Positions 31,785 through 39,893 of a DNA stretch of 42,437 bases are shown in pieces; positions within the stretch are counted from its first letter, which is position 1; every line of letters begins with the position of its first letter. The stretch comes from a virus. The notes below the pieces were generated by a model. That model was not told where the DNA came from. It made no database searches and saw only the letters and a list, made by a program, of their open reading frames with translations. Made by a program: the position numbers and the translations under genes. The stretch covers positions 1 through 42,437 of IMG/VR virus record IMGVR_UViG_3300031576_000128; one strand, given 5' to 3'.

Positions 31785-32615
31785 ATGCCAGGACCTTCGA
31801 GACCACGCCCTCCACTCTCGCTCTCCGATCTCGTGCCACCGCTGCCTCAGCACCCCAGCACCTTCGGCCCACTGCCCCAGCCCGAGGTGCAGCGGCGCAC
31901 GTTCGCCGACTTCGTGAAGCCGGTCGATGAGTCCCTGATCGCCTCGATCCAGGGCGCGATCGGTCAAGGGCTCGATGGGCAGACCGCGCTGGCGCTGCTA
32001 TCCGGCGTCGTGGGCGGCATCGACGAGCGCTTCGACGCCTACCGCACGCGCCGAGCCTCTCGCCAGGATCAGATGATGGCGCTGCCGGGAGCGCTCGAAC
32101 AGATCGCGGGGCTCGCTTCGTCCGGTGTTCCGTCCGGAGCGGTGGAGGCTGCGTACTCAGGGTTCCGCGGACCCGCAGCGCAGGGCCTCGATGACGTGAT
32201 CGGGGGGATCTACGGCGGGCAGGACGTGAGTCCGATGTACGCGGCGGCCTCGGGATTGACCCTCACGCCCGAAGACATCGCTACCCTCGTGAGCGATGCC
32301 CAGATGGCAGCCGTGAGCGGGATCGATCCCGCGACCGGCCAGCCGAGCCCCTCGATGGGACTGCACGACCTACGGATGCAGCACATGACCACGTTGCGTC
32401 TGCAGGGCTACCCGGAGGCCGAACTCGCGCGCGCTTACGACGTGCTGGGCAAGGCCTACGTCGCCGCCGGCGGGGACCCAGGTGGCACCCCCGTCACCTC
32501 GACCGACCGGTCGCTGGCCGTGGATGCCGTTGGAGCCGCACCTGCGGGACTCGCTCCCGCACCCTCGGTCGGCCAGCGTGGCGCGCCGCTCGGCCCGTAC
32601 GGCTTGACCCGCTGA
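31785..32615 (+). CDS. Putative internal virion / ejection protein, 276 aa
   Basis: Starts ten bases after the previous stop with GGAG upstream. It is a helical, Ala/Gly-rich protein with a Pro-rich N-terminus (PPLPQHPSTFGPLPQPEVQ) and a flexible Ala/Pro C-terminus. Segments such as QGAIGQGLDGQTALALLSGV could be membrane-active. A candidate antisense gene overlaps its last 160 bases. Function is inferred only from the cluster. Confidence 0.6.
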   Translation: MPGPSRPRPPLSLSDLVPPLPQHPSTFGPLPQPEVQRRTFADFVKPVDESLIASIQGAIGQGLDGQTALALLSGVVGGIDERFDAYRTRRASRQDQMMALPGALEQIAGLASSGVPSGAVEAAYSGFRGPAAQGLDDVIGGIYGGQDVSPMYAAASGLTLTPEDIATLVSDAQMAAVSGIDPATGQPSPSMGLHDLRMQHMTTLRLQGYPEAELARAYDVLGKAYVAAGGDPGGTPVTSTDRSLAVDAVGAAPAGLAPAPSVGQRGAPLGPYGLTR

Positions 32616-32884
32616 GCCGCCCCCTCGCCGATCGCCAGGAGGATCAGGCCCATACCTATACCCAGGCCGACCATCAGGGCGCGACCGGCGAGCGGCGGGG
32701 ACTGAGGCAGCGGCTCCGAGCACGCGGAGCCGAAGACGCTCTTGACGGCTGACTCGGCTTCCTGTTGACACCGCAGAACGTCTAGCGGCGACGGAGCGGG
32801 CACACGGTCGGGTAGCAAGGCTGCGACGGCGAGACCGGTTGCCATCACCGTGAGCGCGGCAGCGCGCCAGAACTTGAGTCCCAC
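32456..32884 (-). CDS. Candidate antisense two-span membrane protein, 142 aa (tentative)
   Basis: The 311-bp gap 32616-32926 has no plus-strand gene, but the minus strand is open. A GTG at 32884 (or an internal ATG at 32845) gives two hydrophobic spans (AALTVMATGLAVAALL and LMVGLGIGMGLILLAIG) flanking a polar loop with two cysteines (CQQEAESAVKSVFGSACSE). The last third is a disordered tail antisense to the upstream gene. No ribosome site is clear, so it may be chance. If real it would be a small membrane protein, perhaps expressed in lysogeny. Confidence 0.4.
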   Translation of the reverse strand: MGLKFWRAAALTVMATGLAVAALLPDRVPAPSPLDVLRCQQEAESAVKSVFGSACSEPLPQSPPLAGRALMVGLGIGMGLILLAIGEGAAQRVKPYGPSGAPRWPTEGAGASPAGAAPTASTASDRSVEVTGVPPGSPPAAT

Positions 32885-32926
32885 CCGGACATCTGACCAC
32901 CGAAGACAGGAGCTACGCAAGGCCCC

Positions 32927-35900
32927 ATGCCCGTCTCATCCATCTTCGCTCAGCCCGCAGGGGCCGCATCAGGTGTGCGCAGCATCTTCGGTGGTGCCAG
33001 CGTGGCACCGTTCCTCCCGCCCGCGCCGCAGTCTCCCTCCATCGGTGGCTTCCTCGGCAACCTCGTGGGCGGCGCCGGCGACGTGCTGCTCGGGCTGGGA
33101 AAGCTCGGGCTCGGGGCGGTCTCCGACGTCGGCGAGCTGGCCCTGGAGGGAGTCACCTTCGGAGGGGCCGAGACCGACCCGTTCACGACGGTGAAGACCC
33201 TCGCAGGGCTGCCGGCCGCGGTCGTCTCCGACGTGGCGCGGCGCTACGGGCCCCTGCTGCCCGGTGGCGAGCCCGCCTCCCGCACGCTCGGCTACCTCTA
33301 CGAGGAACCGCTGAGCTTCGGACTGGACGCGCTCGCGATCGCGGGCGGAGCAGGCGCTGCGGCTCGCACGGCCGGGGTCGGTGCCCGCGTCCCGCTCACC
33401 GCAGGGCGTCTGGGTATCGGGCCGTTCCCCTCGGTCGTGCGTGGCCTGGATGACCTCGCCGCTTCGCGCGGCGCCGGGACCGCCGCGACGGTCTCACCCG
33501 CCATCCGCGCCGTCGACGCGCTGATCCCCCGCACGACCCCCCGCCTGATCGGGTATGAGACCAGTCTGGTCTCCGAGGCCCGCAACCCACTCGTCAGATC
33601 CCTGGCGCGCCCCATCGAACGGGCCATGACGCAGCCTCTGGACGACCTCGAGCGCGCCGCCGGCGAGCTTCGCGGAATCGTCGAGGGCGGCTACGCGCTT
33701 CCCTCGGAGTCCGCCGAGCTGGCGCGGCTCACTAAGACGATCGAGGCCGCGCGCTCCGGCGGGGTCGAGCGGGTCTACAAGCCCGCCTTCGCCACTCATC
33801 GGCTGCACAAGCTCACGGACCGGATCTTGGGCCAGCACTTCGTCGCCTCGGTCGGCCGTCGTGACCAGCTACTCGCCGAGGTGAACGAGAAGCTCCGCCC
33901 CCTCGTCGATGAGGGCCTGGATGACCTGGCCGAGGCTGAGTTCCAGAACCTGTCGGTGAGCGTGCCTGGAGCGATGCACCCGCAGTTCCTTCCCGAGACG
34001 AAGGTCCTGGACGAGACCGGGGCACCGAAGCCGGTCTTCCACGGAACGGCGAAGACCTTCGAGAACTTCGACATCGGCAAAGCCGATGAGGCAGCCCTGT
34101 ACGGGCGCGGCCATTACTTCACCGAGGATCCCGAGATCGCGTCGGGCTACTCGCAAGGCTCGCGCCCGAACTACGTCGAGGACCTCGACATGCGCCGCGC
34201 GATCGTGAAGGACGCGCTCTCACAGCGTTCGGCCCGAGCCGCAGAGTACGCGGAGGACAACGGCATCCATGAGACGCAGCGACTCGTGGACTTCGCCGAG
34301 CATCAGATCGAGCGCTTCGAGCGGAGCGGCGAGGTCTCGCAGCTCCTCGCTACACCTGGGCTCGACGTTCCCAACCTCTTGCTGCGCCACGGCGTCTCGA
34401 TAGACGCTCCCCAGGTCCGCCCCGTGCACCTGGACATCCGCAACCCGTTCGACTTCGACGCACCGGTCTCGCCCGAAGACCAGGCGCGCTTGATCGAAGC
34501 TGTAGCGGCCAGTGGGCGCGCGAGTGAGGCGGACCTCTCGACGCTCGCCAAGCGGATGCCGACCGCCACGCGAGGCGAGGAGGCCTGGGCGTTCGTGAAC
34601 TCTGCAGCCCACGGCACCCGTGAGACCACGCGCCAGATCATCGAGGCCGCCGGCTTCGACGGGATCACGCACCCTGGGGGTCGGCTCAGCGGGGGCAAGC
34701 CCCACCGCGTCTGGATCGCGTTCTCCGAGGAGCAGGTGCACCCGGCCTGGACCGAGACAACGGGGTTCGGGCCCGAGCCGACCGACGTCCTGTCTCGCAT
34801 CCCCGAAGCGCTACGGACTCAGACCGGCACACCCATCGCCACGACCTCAGCCTCGGAGATCGGCATGACATCGCGGTCCCCATCCAGCCCGGACATCGAC
34901 ACGCCTGCGGGCACCCAGCCCTTCTCGGGGAGGAAGATCTCGGCCATCGGCCAGCGCTCCGTGGGATCGAGCACCCGGAGCACCGCGCCGGTGTCCCGCC
35001 AGTACCTCGGGCCTGAGACTGACATCGCTCGCATCCCTCCTTTACAGCGACATCATACCTTGTCAGAACTCGATGCGGCAGCCCCTGCGGCCGAAGCCGA
35101 ACTCCGCTCGGCTCTGGCGGAGGTCTTCGGCCCCGACGCGATCATCGCGACCAGGGTGAAGGAGCTGTCGGCCGCAGAGAAGAAGATCGCCCGGAAGACC
35201 GCCCGCGGGCTCGACTACTCCGCAGCCCAGCTCGCGGACTACGTCGGCGCGCGCGTCCAGATCGGGAACTGGCGCGAGGCGCCGGCCGCTATCGAGAAGC
35301 TCCGGGGCGTCGGGAAGATCCTGGAGATCGACGACCTCGTGCAGAACCCCTCGCACGGCTACCGCGGCTATCACGCCACGGTGCAGCTGCCCTCGGGGTT
35401 CAACACCGAGATCCAGTTCCACACGCCGCTTTCGGCGCAGGTGAGCCAGGTCATGCACCCGATCTACGAGGAGTGGAGGTCTCTCGAAGGCCGGCTCAGT
35501 GCTATGAGAAGCGCAGGTGAGGACGTCCCTGAGCATCTGCTGCGTGAGGCCGAACTCACCGAGGCCTACCTGCGCACCGGCTTCGAGCCGGTGCTGACCG
35601 AGATGGAGGAGCACCTGCTCGGCCGCGAGGTCCCCACCCTCACGCGCGTGAAGGAAGACATGCGGCTGTGGGTCCAGGAGAACCTCGTGAACCCGATGAT
35701 CGCCAAGGGGATGCTCTCCCCGGCGGGGGCGATGGAGCGCGCCTACCTACCGCTCAGGATCCAGTCCGGCGCGCGCTACGACTACCGCGCCGGCGGGTTC
35801 AGCGGAGGCACCGACACCCTGGAGCTGCATCGGATGTTCGACGAGGCCGGACATTCCGCGCCCGTCTACTTCCCCCACCTCGACGTGCGCCACATGAACT

Positions 35901-37762
35901 TCAAGGACTTCCTGACGCTGTCCAAGTCGACGATCGGGGCCAGGCGCGCCGCGGAACCCCGCTACGCCAGGCGCAGCACCGGCTACCTGTTCGAGAAGGG
36001 GCTGTACGAGCGCGACGCCGCGAAGGCCTACTCCCAGCGCGCCGCGCAGGCGGTCCGTTTCGAGGAGACCTATCGCCTGGTCGATGAGGTCGCACGGCGC
36101 TTCGGCCGGCCGGTGTCCTCGCTCGATGAGATCTCGCCGGCGACGGAGCGTGTCTACGCGCCCGAAGGCTTGGTGCGGTTCTTCCGGATGCAGATGCACT
36201 TCTCCGATGAGGTCGCCGACCTGACCGCGCGCCTAGCCTCCGATGACGAGGCGCTGGCCCAGGCGTTCAAGGCCGTCATGGAGCCCGTGCAGGACGAGAT
36301 CGGGCGGGAGGTCGCGCGCTCGGGCGTCGGTGTGACGACGAAGGGCCTGGAGCTCTACGCGCTGCCCAAGGCGGTCGCCGAGCGCCTGGAGGCCCACGTC
36401 CGCCCGCTGCTCGGACCCGGGACCGAGCGCAACATCCGCCTGTTCTTCGACACCCCGACGAACGTCTGGCGAGGCCTCGTGCTCGCCGGCTCGCCCCGCT
36501 GGGTCGTCAATAACCTGTTCGGCAACGTTGTGTTCGCGAAGATGCAGGGGGCACGCCTACGCGACGTCATCGCACAGCTCGACCGTAGCTGGCGCTCCAA
36601 GCTCGATGAGGTCCCGGGCGTCACCGAAGCCACGGGCGGGTTCTTCGCGGCGGGCACGCAATACCTGCCCAAGCGCGGCACCGCCAACCTGACCCGAACG
36701 GGGCAGTTCTACGAAGCGCTCGCCGCGACGCGGCCTGTCAGCCGAGCCAAGCGGATCGCTGCCACGATGCGCCACGTCAACGGCGCGATCGAGGACGCCT
36801 TCCGTAAGGCCTCCTACCTCAAGGGGCTCGAGCGTCGCCAGATCGAGGCCGGCGTGCGAACCACCGGGCGGAGCTTCGCCTCCTCCCAGGCACGCCTGGA
36901 GCGGATCGCGGCGGGCATCCCCGATGGGCCGGCCGGCGAGCGGATGATCCGCCAGGCACTCGATGAGGTCGACCACTTCCTGAACGACTACGTCACGCAG
37001 TCACCGTTCGGTCGGAAGGTCATCCGTCGCTTCCTCGTGCCGTTCTGGTCGTTCTATCGCCACGTCGCCAAGCTCGCCGTGACCTGGCCGCTGGAATACC
37101 CGGGGCGCGCGATCGTGCTCACGCAGATGGTCGATCTCGCGAACGAGATGACAGCCGAGTACGGAGAGGTTCCTTCCTGGCTCGAGGGCGCGCTCCCGGT
37201 GGGCACGAACCCCGACGGGAGTGTGCGGTTCCTGACCTCCCGGGGTGCGAACCCGTTCTCAGCGCTGCTGCAGACGCCGCTCTCGCTGCTGCACCCCGCG
37301 TGGAAGCTCGTCTACGAACGCTCGACCGGTCGCTCAGCGTTCACGGGTAGGGAGTTCTCCGACCCCGACGTCGTGACCCCGTTCGGCTCGGACCAGCGCT
37401 TCCAGATCCTGCGCGACCCCGCCGGCGTTCCCATCGGAGCCGAGCCCATCGACCGAGTTGCACCGGGCATCCTCGAGCACCTGCTGCAACAGGTGCCGCA
37501 GTACGAGCTGGCGAAGGACGTCATCGCCGGCGGTGCCACCTACGGGACAGCCGGGCTGGAAGACGTGCTCTCGGGCTCGGGTGTGATCCGAGACCCCATG
37601 ACCGGGGAGCCGCTGTACCCGAGTTCGCGCGTGCAGGAACTCGCGGCCTTCGGCGGGATCCCGACGCTGGACTACGACCTCGCCGGATACCAGCAGCAGC
37701 TGGCCGAGGACCAGATCGCGGCACTCCGCGAGGCACTACGCCGCAGCGGCTACGGAGGCTGA
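32927..37762 (+). CDS. Giant putative ejection protein with ADP-ribosyltransferase-like and RelA/SpoT-like domains (1611 aa)
   Basis: The N-terminus has amphipathic Gly-rich helices (IGGFLGNLVGGAGDVLLGLG) suited to membrane entry. Residues about 358-610 look like a polyvalent-protein ADP-ribosyltransferase: VFHGT (H372), LYGRGHYFTED (Y397), GFDGI (576-580) and VWIAFSEEQV (E602). After a linker with an AT-rich patch, residues about 730-880 match RelA/SpoT synthetases: RVKELS (R743, K745, S748), LADYVGAR (D771, R776), GYRGYH (Y815, H816) and TEIQFHT (E828). Residues 880-1611 are mostly helical, with segments (NVWRGLVLAGSPRWVVNNLFGN, RFLVPFWSFYRHVAKLAVTW) typical of very large phage virion proteins. 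It is probably injected with the DNA and may modify host targets at once. Activities are predicted, not shown. Confidence 0.78.
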   Translation: MPVSSIFAQPAGAASGVRSIFGGASVAPFLPPAPQSPSIGGFLGNLVGGAGDVLLGLGKLGLGAVSDVGELALEGVTFGGAETDPFTTVKTLAGLPAAVVSDVARRYGPLLPGGEPASRTLGYLYEEPLSFGLDALAIAGGAGAAARTAGVGARVPLTAGRLGIGPFPSVVRGLDDLAASRGAGTAATVSPAIRAVDALIPRTTPRLIGYETSLVSEARNPLVRSLARPIERAMTQPLDDLERAAGELRGIVEGGYALPSESAELARLTKTIEAARSGGVERVYKPAFATHRLHKLTDRILGQHFVASVGRRDQLLAEVNEKLRPLVDEGLDDLAEAEFQNLSVSVPGAMHPQFLPETKVLDETGAPKPVFHGTAKTFENFDIGKADEAALYGRGHYFTEDPEIASGYSQGSRPNYVEDLDMRRAIVKDALSQRSARAAEYAEDNGIHETQRLVDFAEHQIERFERSGEVSQLLATPGLDVPNLLLRHGVSIDAPQVRPVHLDIRNPFDFDAPVSPEDQARLIEAVAASGRASEADLSTLAKRMPTATRGEEAWAFVNSAAHGTRETTRQIIEAAGFDGITHPGGRLSGGKPHRVWIAFSEEQVHPAWTETTGFGPEPTDVLSRIPEALRTQTGTPIATTSASEIGMTSRSPSSPDIDTPAGTQPFSGRKISAIGQRSVGSSTRSTAPVSRQYLGPETDIARIPPLQRHHTLSELDAAAPAAEAELRSALAEVFGPDAIIATRVKELSAAEKKIARKTARGLDYSAAQLADYVGARVQIGNWREAPAAIEKLRGVGKILEIDDLVQNPSHGYRGYHATVQLPSGFNTEIQFHTPLSAQVSQVMHPIYEEWRSLEGRLSAMRSAGEDVPEHLLREAELTEAYLRTGFEPVLTEMEEHLLGREVPTLTRVKEDMRLWVQENLVNPMIAKGMLSPAGAMERAYLPLRIQSGARYDYRAGGFSGGTDTLELHRMFDEAGHSAPVYFPHLDVRHMNFKDFLTLSKSTIGARRAAEPRYARRSTGYLFEKGLYERDAAKAYSQRAAQAVRFEETYRLVDEVARRFGRPVSSLDEISPATERVYAPEGLVRFFRMQMHFSDEVADLTARLASDDEALAQAFKAVMEPVQDEIGREVARSGVGVTTKGLELYALPKAVAERLEAHVRPLLGPGTERNIRLFFDTPTNVWRGLVLAGSPRWVVNNLFGNVVFAKMQGARLRDVIAQLDRSWRSKLDEVPGVTEATGGFFAAGTQYLPKRGTANLTRTGQFYEALAATRPVSRAKRIAATMRHVNGAIEDAFRKASYLKGLERRQIEAGVRTTGRSFASSQARLERIAAGIPDGPAGERMIRQALDEVDHFLNDYVTQSPFGRKVIRRFLVPFWSFYRHVAKLAVTWPLEYPGRAIVLTQMVDLANEMTAEYGEVPSWLEGALPVGTNPDGSVRFLTSRGANPFSALLQTPLSLLHPAWKLVYERSTGRSAFTGREFSDPDVVTPFGSDQRFQILRDPAGVPIGAEPIDRVAPGILEHLLQQVPQYELAKDVIAGGATYGTAGLEDVLSGSGVIRDPMTGEPLYPSSRVQELAAFGGIPTLDYDLAGYQQQLAEDQIAALREALRRSGYGG

Positions 37763-37766
37763 CCCG

Positions 37767-38456
37767 ATGGCATCGCTCACCGACACGTTCAACCCCCAGC
37801 TGCCCTCCCTCGAGGAGCTGCTCGCCAGCGTGCAGGGTGCCGCAGGCTCTGGCAGCCCCCAGGGACTTCCCGGGGCTCCTGAGCCCTACGCGGGCGGGGG
37901 CCTCGACGTGCTCATGGCCCTGCTCGCCAGCGGCTCAGGCCCGCCATCGGGCGTCTCGGGAGGCTTCACGCCGACCGGGAGCCCGGGCTCGGCCGGCGAC
38001 TACGGGGCCCCCGATGACCTGCTCATGCGCCAGGGCGTGACCGGCGTGCCGGCCGCCGTCCGCTCGCTCATGCGCGGCGAGCGTCAGACGGGGGCCGACA
38101 TCAGCTCGCAGGTCGTCTCGGACTGGCGAAGCCGCGCCGAGCAGCAGGCCCTGTACGCGCGCTACCTGGCCGGGGCGGGCAACCTCGCGGCTCCGCCCGG
38201 GCACTCCATGCACGAGGTCGGGCGGGCCTTCGACATCGACAGCTCATTCCTGGGCGCGCAGCCCGAGGTCCGCGACTGGCTCACGGCGAACGGCTGGAGC
38301 TTCCCGGTCGCCGGGGAGCCATGGCACGCCGAATGGGGCGGGCCCCAGGGTCAGATCGCGCCACCTGCCCCACCGGCTCCAGCACCTGCGCCCGCCCCGC
38401 TTAGGCGACGCCGCGCCAGCCCGCCGAGCCTGGCCGCCGTGCTGGCCCACCGATGA
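37767..38456 (+). CDS. M15-family D,D-carboxypeptidase-like peptidoglycan hydrolase (229 aa)
   Basis: The catalytic domain (about residues 100-195) has the M15/VanY motif SMHEVGRAFDID (H149, D156) and GEPWHAEW (E184, H187), the zinc ligands and catalytic glutamate. These enzymes cleave the D-Ala end or crosslinks of cell-wall peptides. The first 90 residues are disordered Gly/Pro/Ser-rich, and a Pro/Ala tail with a basic patch follows. Its place right after the giant ejection protein suggests a virion-carried wall hydrolase used at entry, though a lysis role is possible. Confidence 0.85.
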   Translation: MASLTDTFNPQLPSLEELLASVQGAAGSGSPQGLPGAPEPYAGGGLDVLMALLASGSGPPSGVSGGFTPTGSPGSAGDYGAPDDLLMRQGVTGVPAAVRSLMRGERQTGADISSQVVSDWRSRAEQQALYARYLAGAGNLAAPPGHSMHEVGRAFDIDSSFLGAQPEVRDWLTANGWSFPVAGEPWHAEWGGPQGQIAPPAPPAPAPAPAPLRRRRASPPSLAAVLAHR

Positions 38457-38462
38457 GGCGAG

Positions 38463-38648
38463 ATGACGCGCAGGGTTGGCGACCGCGAGCAGCTGCTCAC
38501 CATCGCGATCCGTGACCTGGAGGAGATGCTCGCCGTGACCAAGGACCCCGCCCAGCTCGCGGCACTCCAGCGGGACCTACGCCGCCTGCGCGGACGGCGG
38601 CTGTGGCTCCGCTGGCTCGACAGGACCGACGTGAAGGAGGATCCATGA
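38463..38648 (+). CDS. Small helical hypothetical protein, 61 aa
   Basis: Starts at ATG 38463 and ends in an ATGA overlap with the second peptidase. The whole sequence is a charged amphipathic coiled coil (REQLLTIAIRDLEEMLAVTK, LAALQRDLRRLRGRRLW). No family is recognised. It could be a lysis cofactor given the position. Confidence 0.65.
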   Translation: MTRRVGDREQLLTIAIRDLEEMLAVTKDPAQLAALQRDLRRLRGRRLWLRWLDRTDVKEDP

Positions 38649-39106
38649 GCGCACCGCTGTACGACGGGATGCCGCCCACCGAGCGCGAGTTCACCGTGCC
38701 CAAGCCCGTCGAGGGACGCTGGGGCCGGATCATCTGCGGCGGGACCTGCCGCGATGACTACGCCCGGATCGAGATCTACCACCAGGTGCCCGGTGTGCGC
38801 TACGTGAAGCTGCAGCGCGCGGCGCTGCACTCGTTCCAGGCCGCTGAGCAGGTGCTCGGGTTCCCCATCTTGTTGACCGGGGTGGCCTGGCGCTCCTGCG
38901 CGGTGCAGCGGTCGCTCTGGCTCTCGGACAAGGCCCGCTACGCCCACCCGGATGTGACGGCACACACCCGAGGCCTCGCGATCGACGTGGATCAGGGCCA
39001 GTCGGCGGTGCGGCTCGCGAAGATCCACAAGGCGCTCATCTACCGGCACTGGCACCAGAGCCGGCCGGACGAGCCCCATCACCTCAGCTTCGGCATCGAG
39101 ACCTGA
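38645..39106 (+). CDS. Second M15-type peptidase (endolysin candidate, 153 aa)
   Basis: ATG at 38645 has AGGAGG six bases upstream. The domain has the M15/YcbK-like signature AHTRGLAIDVDQ (H107, D114) and PDEPHHLSFG (E143, H146). It is shorter and more compact than the first peptidase and lies next to a holin candidate, so it is the better endolysin candidate. It has no signal peptide and no separate wall-binding domain. How it crosses the membrane would depend on the holin. Confidence 0.8.
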   Translation: MSAPLYDGMPPTEREFTVPKPVEGRWGRIICGGTCRDDYARIEIYHQVPGVRYVKLQRAALHSFQAAEQVLGFPILLTGVAWRSCAVQRSLWLSDKARYAHPDVTAHTRGLAIDVDQGQSAVRLAKIHKALIYRHWHQSRPDEPHHLSFGIET

Positions 39107-39336
39107 TGAGCCCGCAGCTCGTCCTCGTGACCTATCTCGACCCGTGCTTCGAGTTCGAGGAGGGCGAGCTGTCCACCCCTTGCATAAAGACGGTCGTCGG
39201 CTGGGACCTACCCGGCCGCTGGCCCGGCTGGTGCGCCGTGGCCTCCGAGCAGCCCTCGGAGGGCTTCACCTGGCGCGCGGTCACTCACATCCCACTGGCT
39301 GCCGTAGCGCAGCGCGTCGAACTGGAGGTTCCCTAG
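39106..39336 (+). CDS. Hypothetical protein, 76 aa
   Basis: Starts in a TGATG overlap. It is mostly beta (LVLVTYLDPCFEFEEGELST, KTVVGWDLPGRWPGWCAVAS) with three cysteines and several tryptophans. No family is recognised. It lies between the endolysin candidate and the holin candidate, so it may belong to the lysis cassette. Confidence 0.65.
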   Translation: MSPQLVLVTYLDPCFEFEEGELSTPCIKTVVGWDLPGRWPGWCAVASEQPSEGFTWRAVTHIPLAAVAQRVELEVP

Positions 39337-39552
39337 ATGGAGGAGCAACTACTCGCGATCATCCGAGAGGTTGGATCGCTCGGCCTGCTCGCCATCGTGG
39401 TCCTGTGGCTCACGCGCTCGCTCTCGGCCAAGCTGGACGCTCTGGCATCGACGTTCGCCCAGAAGGCCGACGCGCTGACGCAGGCGATCAAGGAGCTTTC
39501 GGAGTCCGTGCGCGCTTCCGAGGACCGGCCGACGACGTCGCGCCGGCGTTAG
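39337..39552 (+). CDS. Holin candidate, single-span (71 aa)
   Basis: The protein has a short N-terminal helix, one hydrophobic span at about residues 14-28 (LGLLAIVVLWLTRSL), and a long charged helix with QAIKELSESVRASEDRP followed by SRRR at the end. This layout, one span plus a basic C-terminus directly after the peptidases, fits small holins or spanin-like proteins. The start ATG follows the previous stop directly. The last 65 bases overlap the convergent minus gene. Confidence 0.65.
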   Translation: MEEQLLAIIREVGSLGLLAIVVLWLTRSLSAKLDALASTFAQKADALTQAIKELSESVRASEDRPTTSRRR

Positions 39553-39700
39553 AGCCCTCGCGCCACTGGCACAGGCACTGCCACGGCCTCCCGCCGTGGT
39601 AGGAGTCTCCGAGGTCCAGGTGTCCGCACCGCAGCCACCGTGCGTCCCGTGTCTGCACCAGTTCGTCCTCGGTCGGGTAGTCGCGAGTCCGCTCACTCAC
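39488..39700 (-). CDS. Small Cys/Trp protein, 70 aa
   Basis: GTG at 39700 has GGGAGG upstream and overlaps the previous gene by eight bases. CGHLDLGD and PWQCLCQW give three cysteines and a histidine, a possible zinc site. The C-terminus is Arg/Ala/Pro-rich and antisense to the holin candidate gene, because it is the last gene of the minus block. No family is recognised. Confidence 0.6.
   Translation of the reverse strand: MSERTRDYPTEDELVQTRDARWLRCGHLDLGDSYHGGRPWQCLCQWREGSNAGATSSAGPRKRARTPKAP
39567..39599. terminator. Paired hairpins between the converging blocks
   Basis: TGGCA/TGCCA (39567-39583) and CCACGGC (39581-39587) with GCCGTGG (39593-39599) give adjacent hairpins just beyond the last plus gene and inside the last minus gene. 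Without a T run they may be a weak bidirectional terminator. Confidence 0.35.
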
Positions 39701-39893
39701 TCAGTACCTCCCACGCGGGTTTCCTGAACTCAGCGCGGTAGCCAGCTGGCAGCGTCCCGGTCGTGTACGGCGCGTCGTGCCAGGTCTCCCAAACACCGCC
39801 GTAGGCGTACTGGTGTGGGAGTGGATGACCCCACGTCTTATCGCAGGGATTCCCGAGCGGACTCACCTTGAGGCACGGCGGCTCAGTGGTCAT
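39693..39893 (-). CDS. Small Cys/His hypothetical protein, 66 aa
   Basis: ATGA-coupled to the truncated methyltransferase gene. PPCLKVSPLGNPCDKTWGHP and PHQYAYGGVWETWHDAPYT carry two Cys and several His, again a possible metal site. Similar short proteins with a C-x-G-H pattern are common hypothetical phage genes. No function is assigned. Confidence 0.65.
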   Translation of the reverse strand: MTTEPPCLKVSPLGNPCDKTWGHPLPHQYAYGGVWETWHDAPYTTGTLPAGYRAEFRKPAWEVLSE

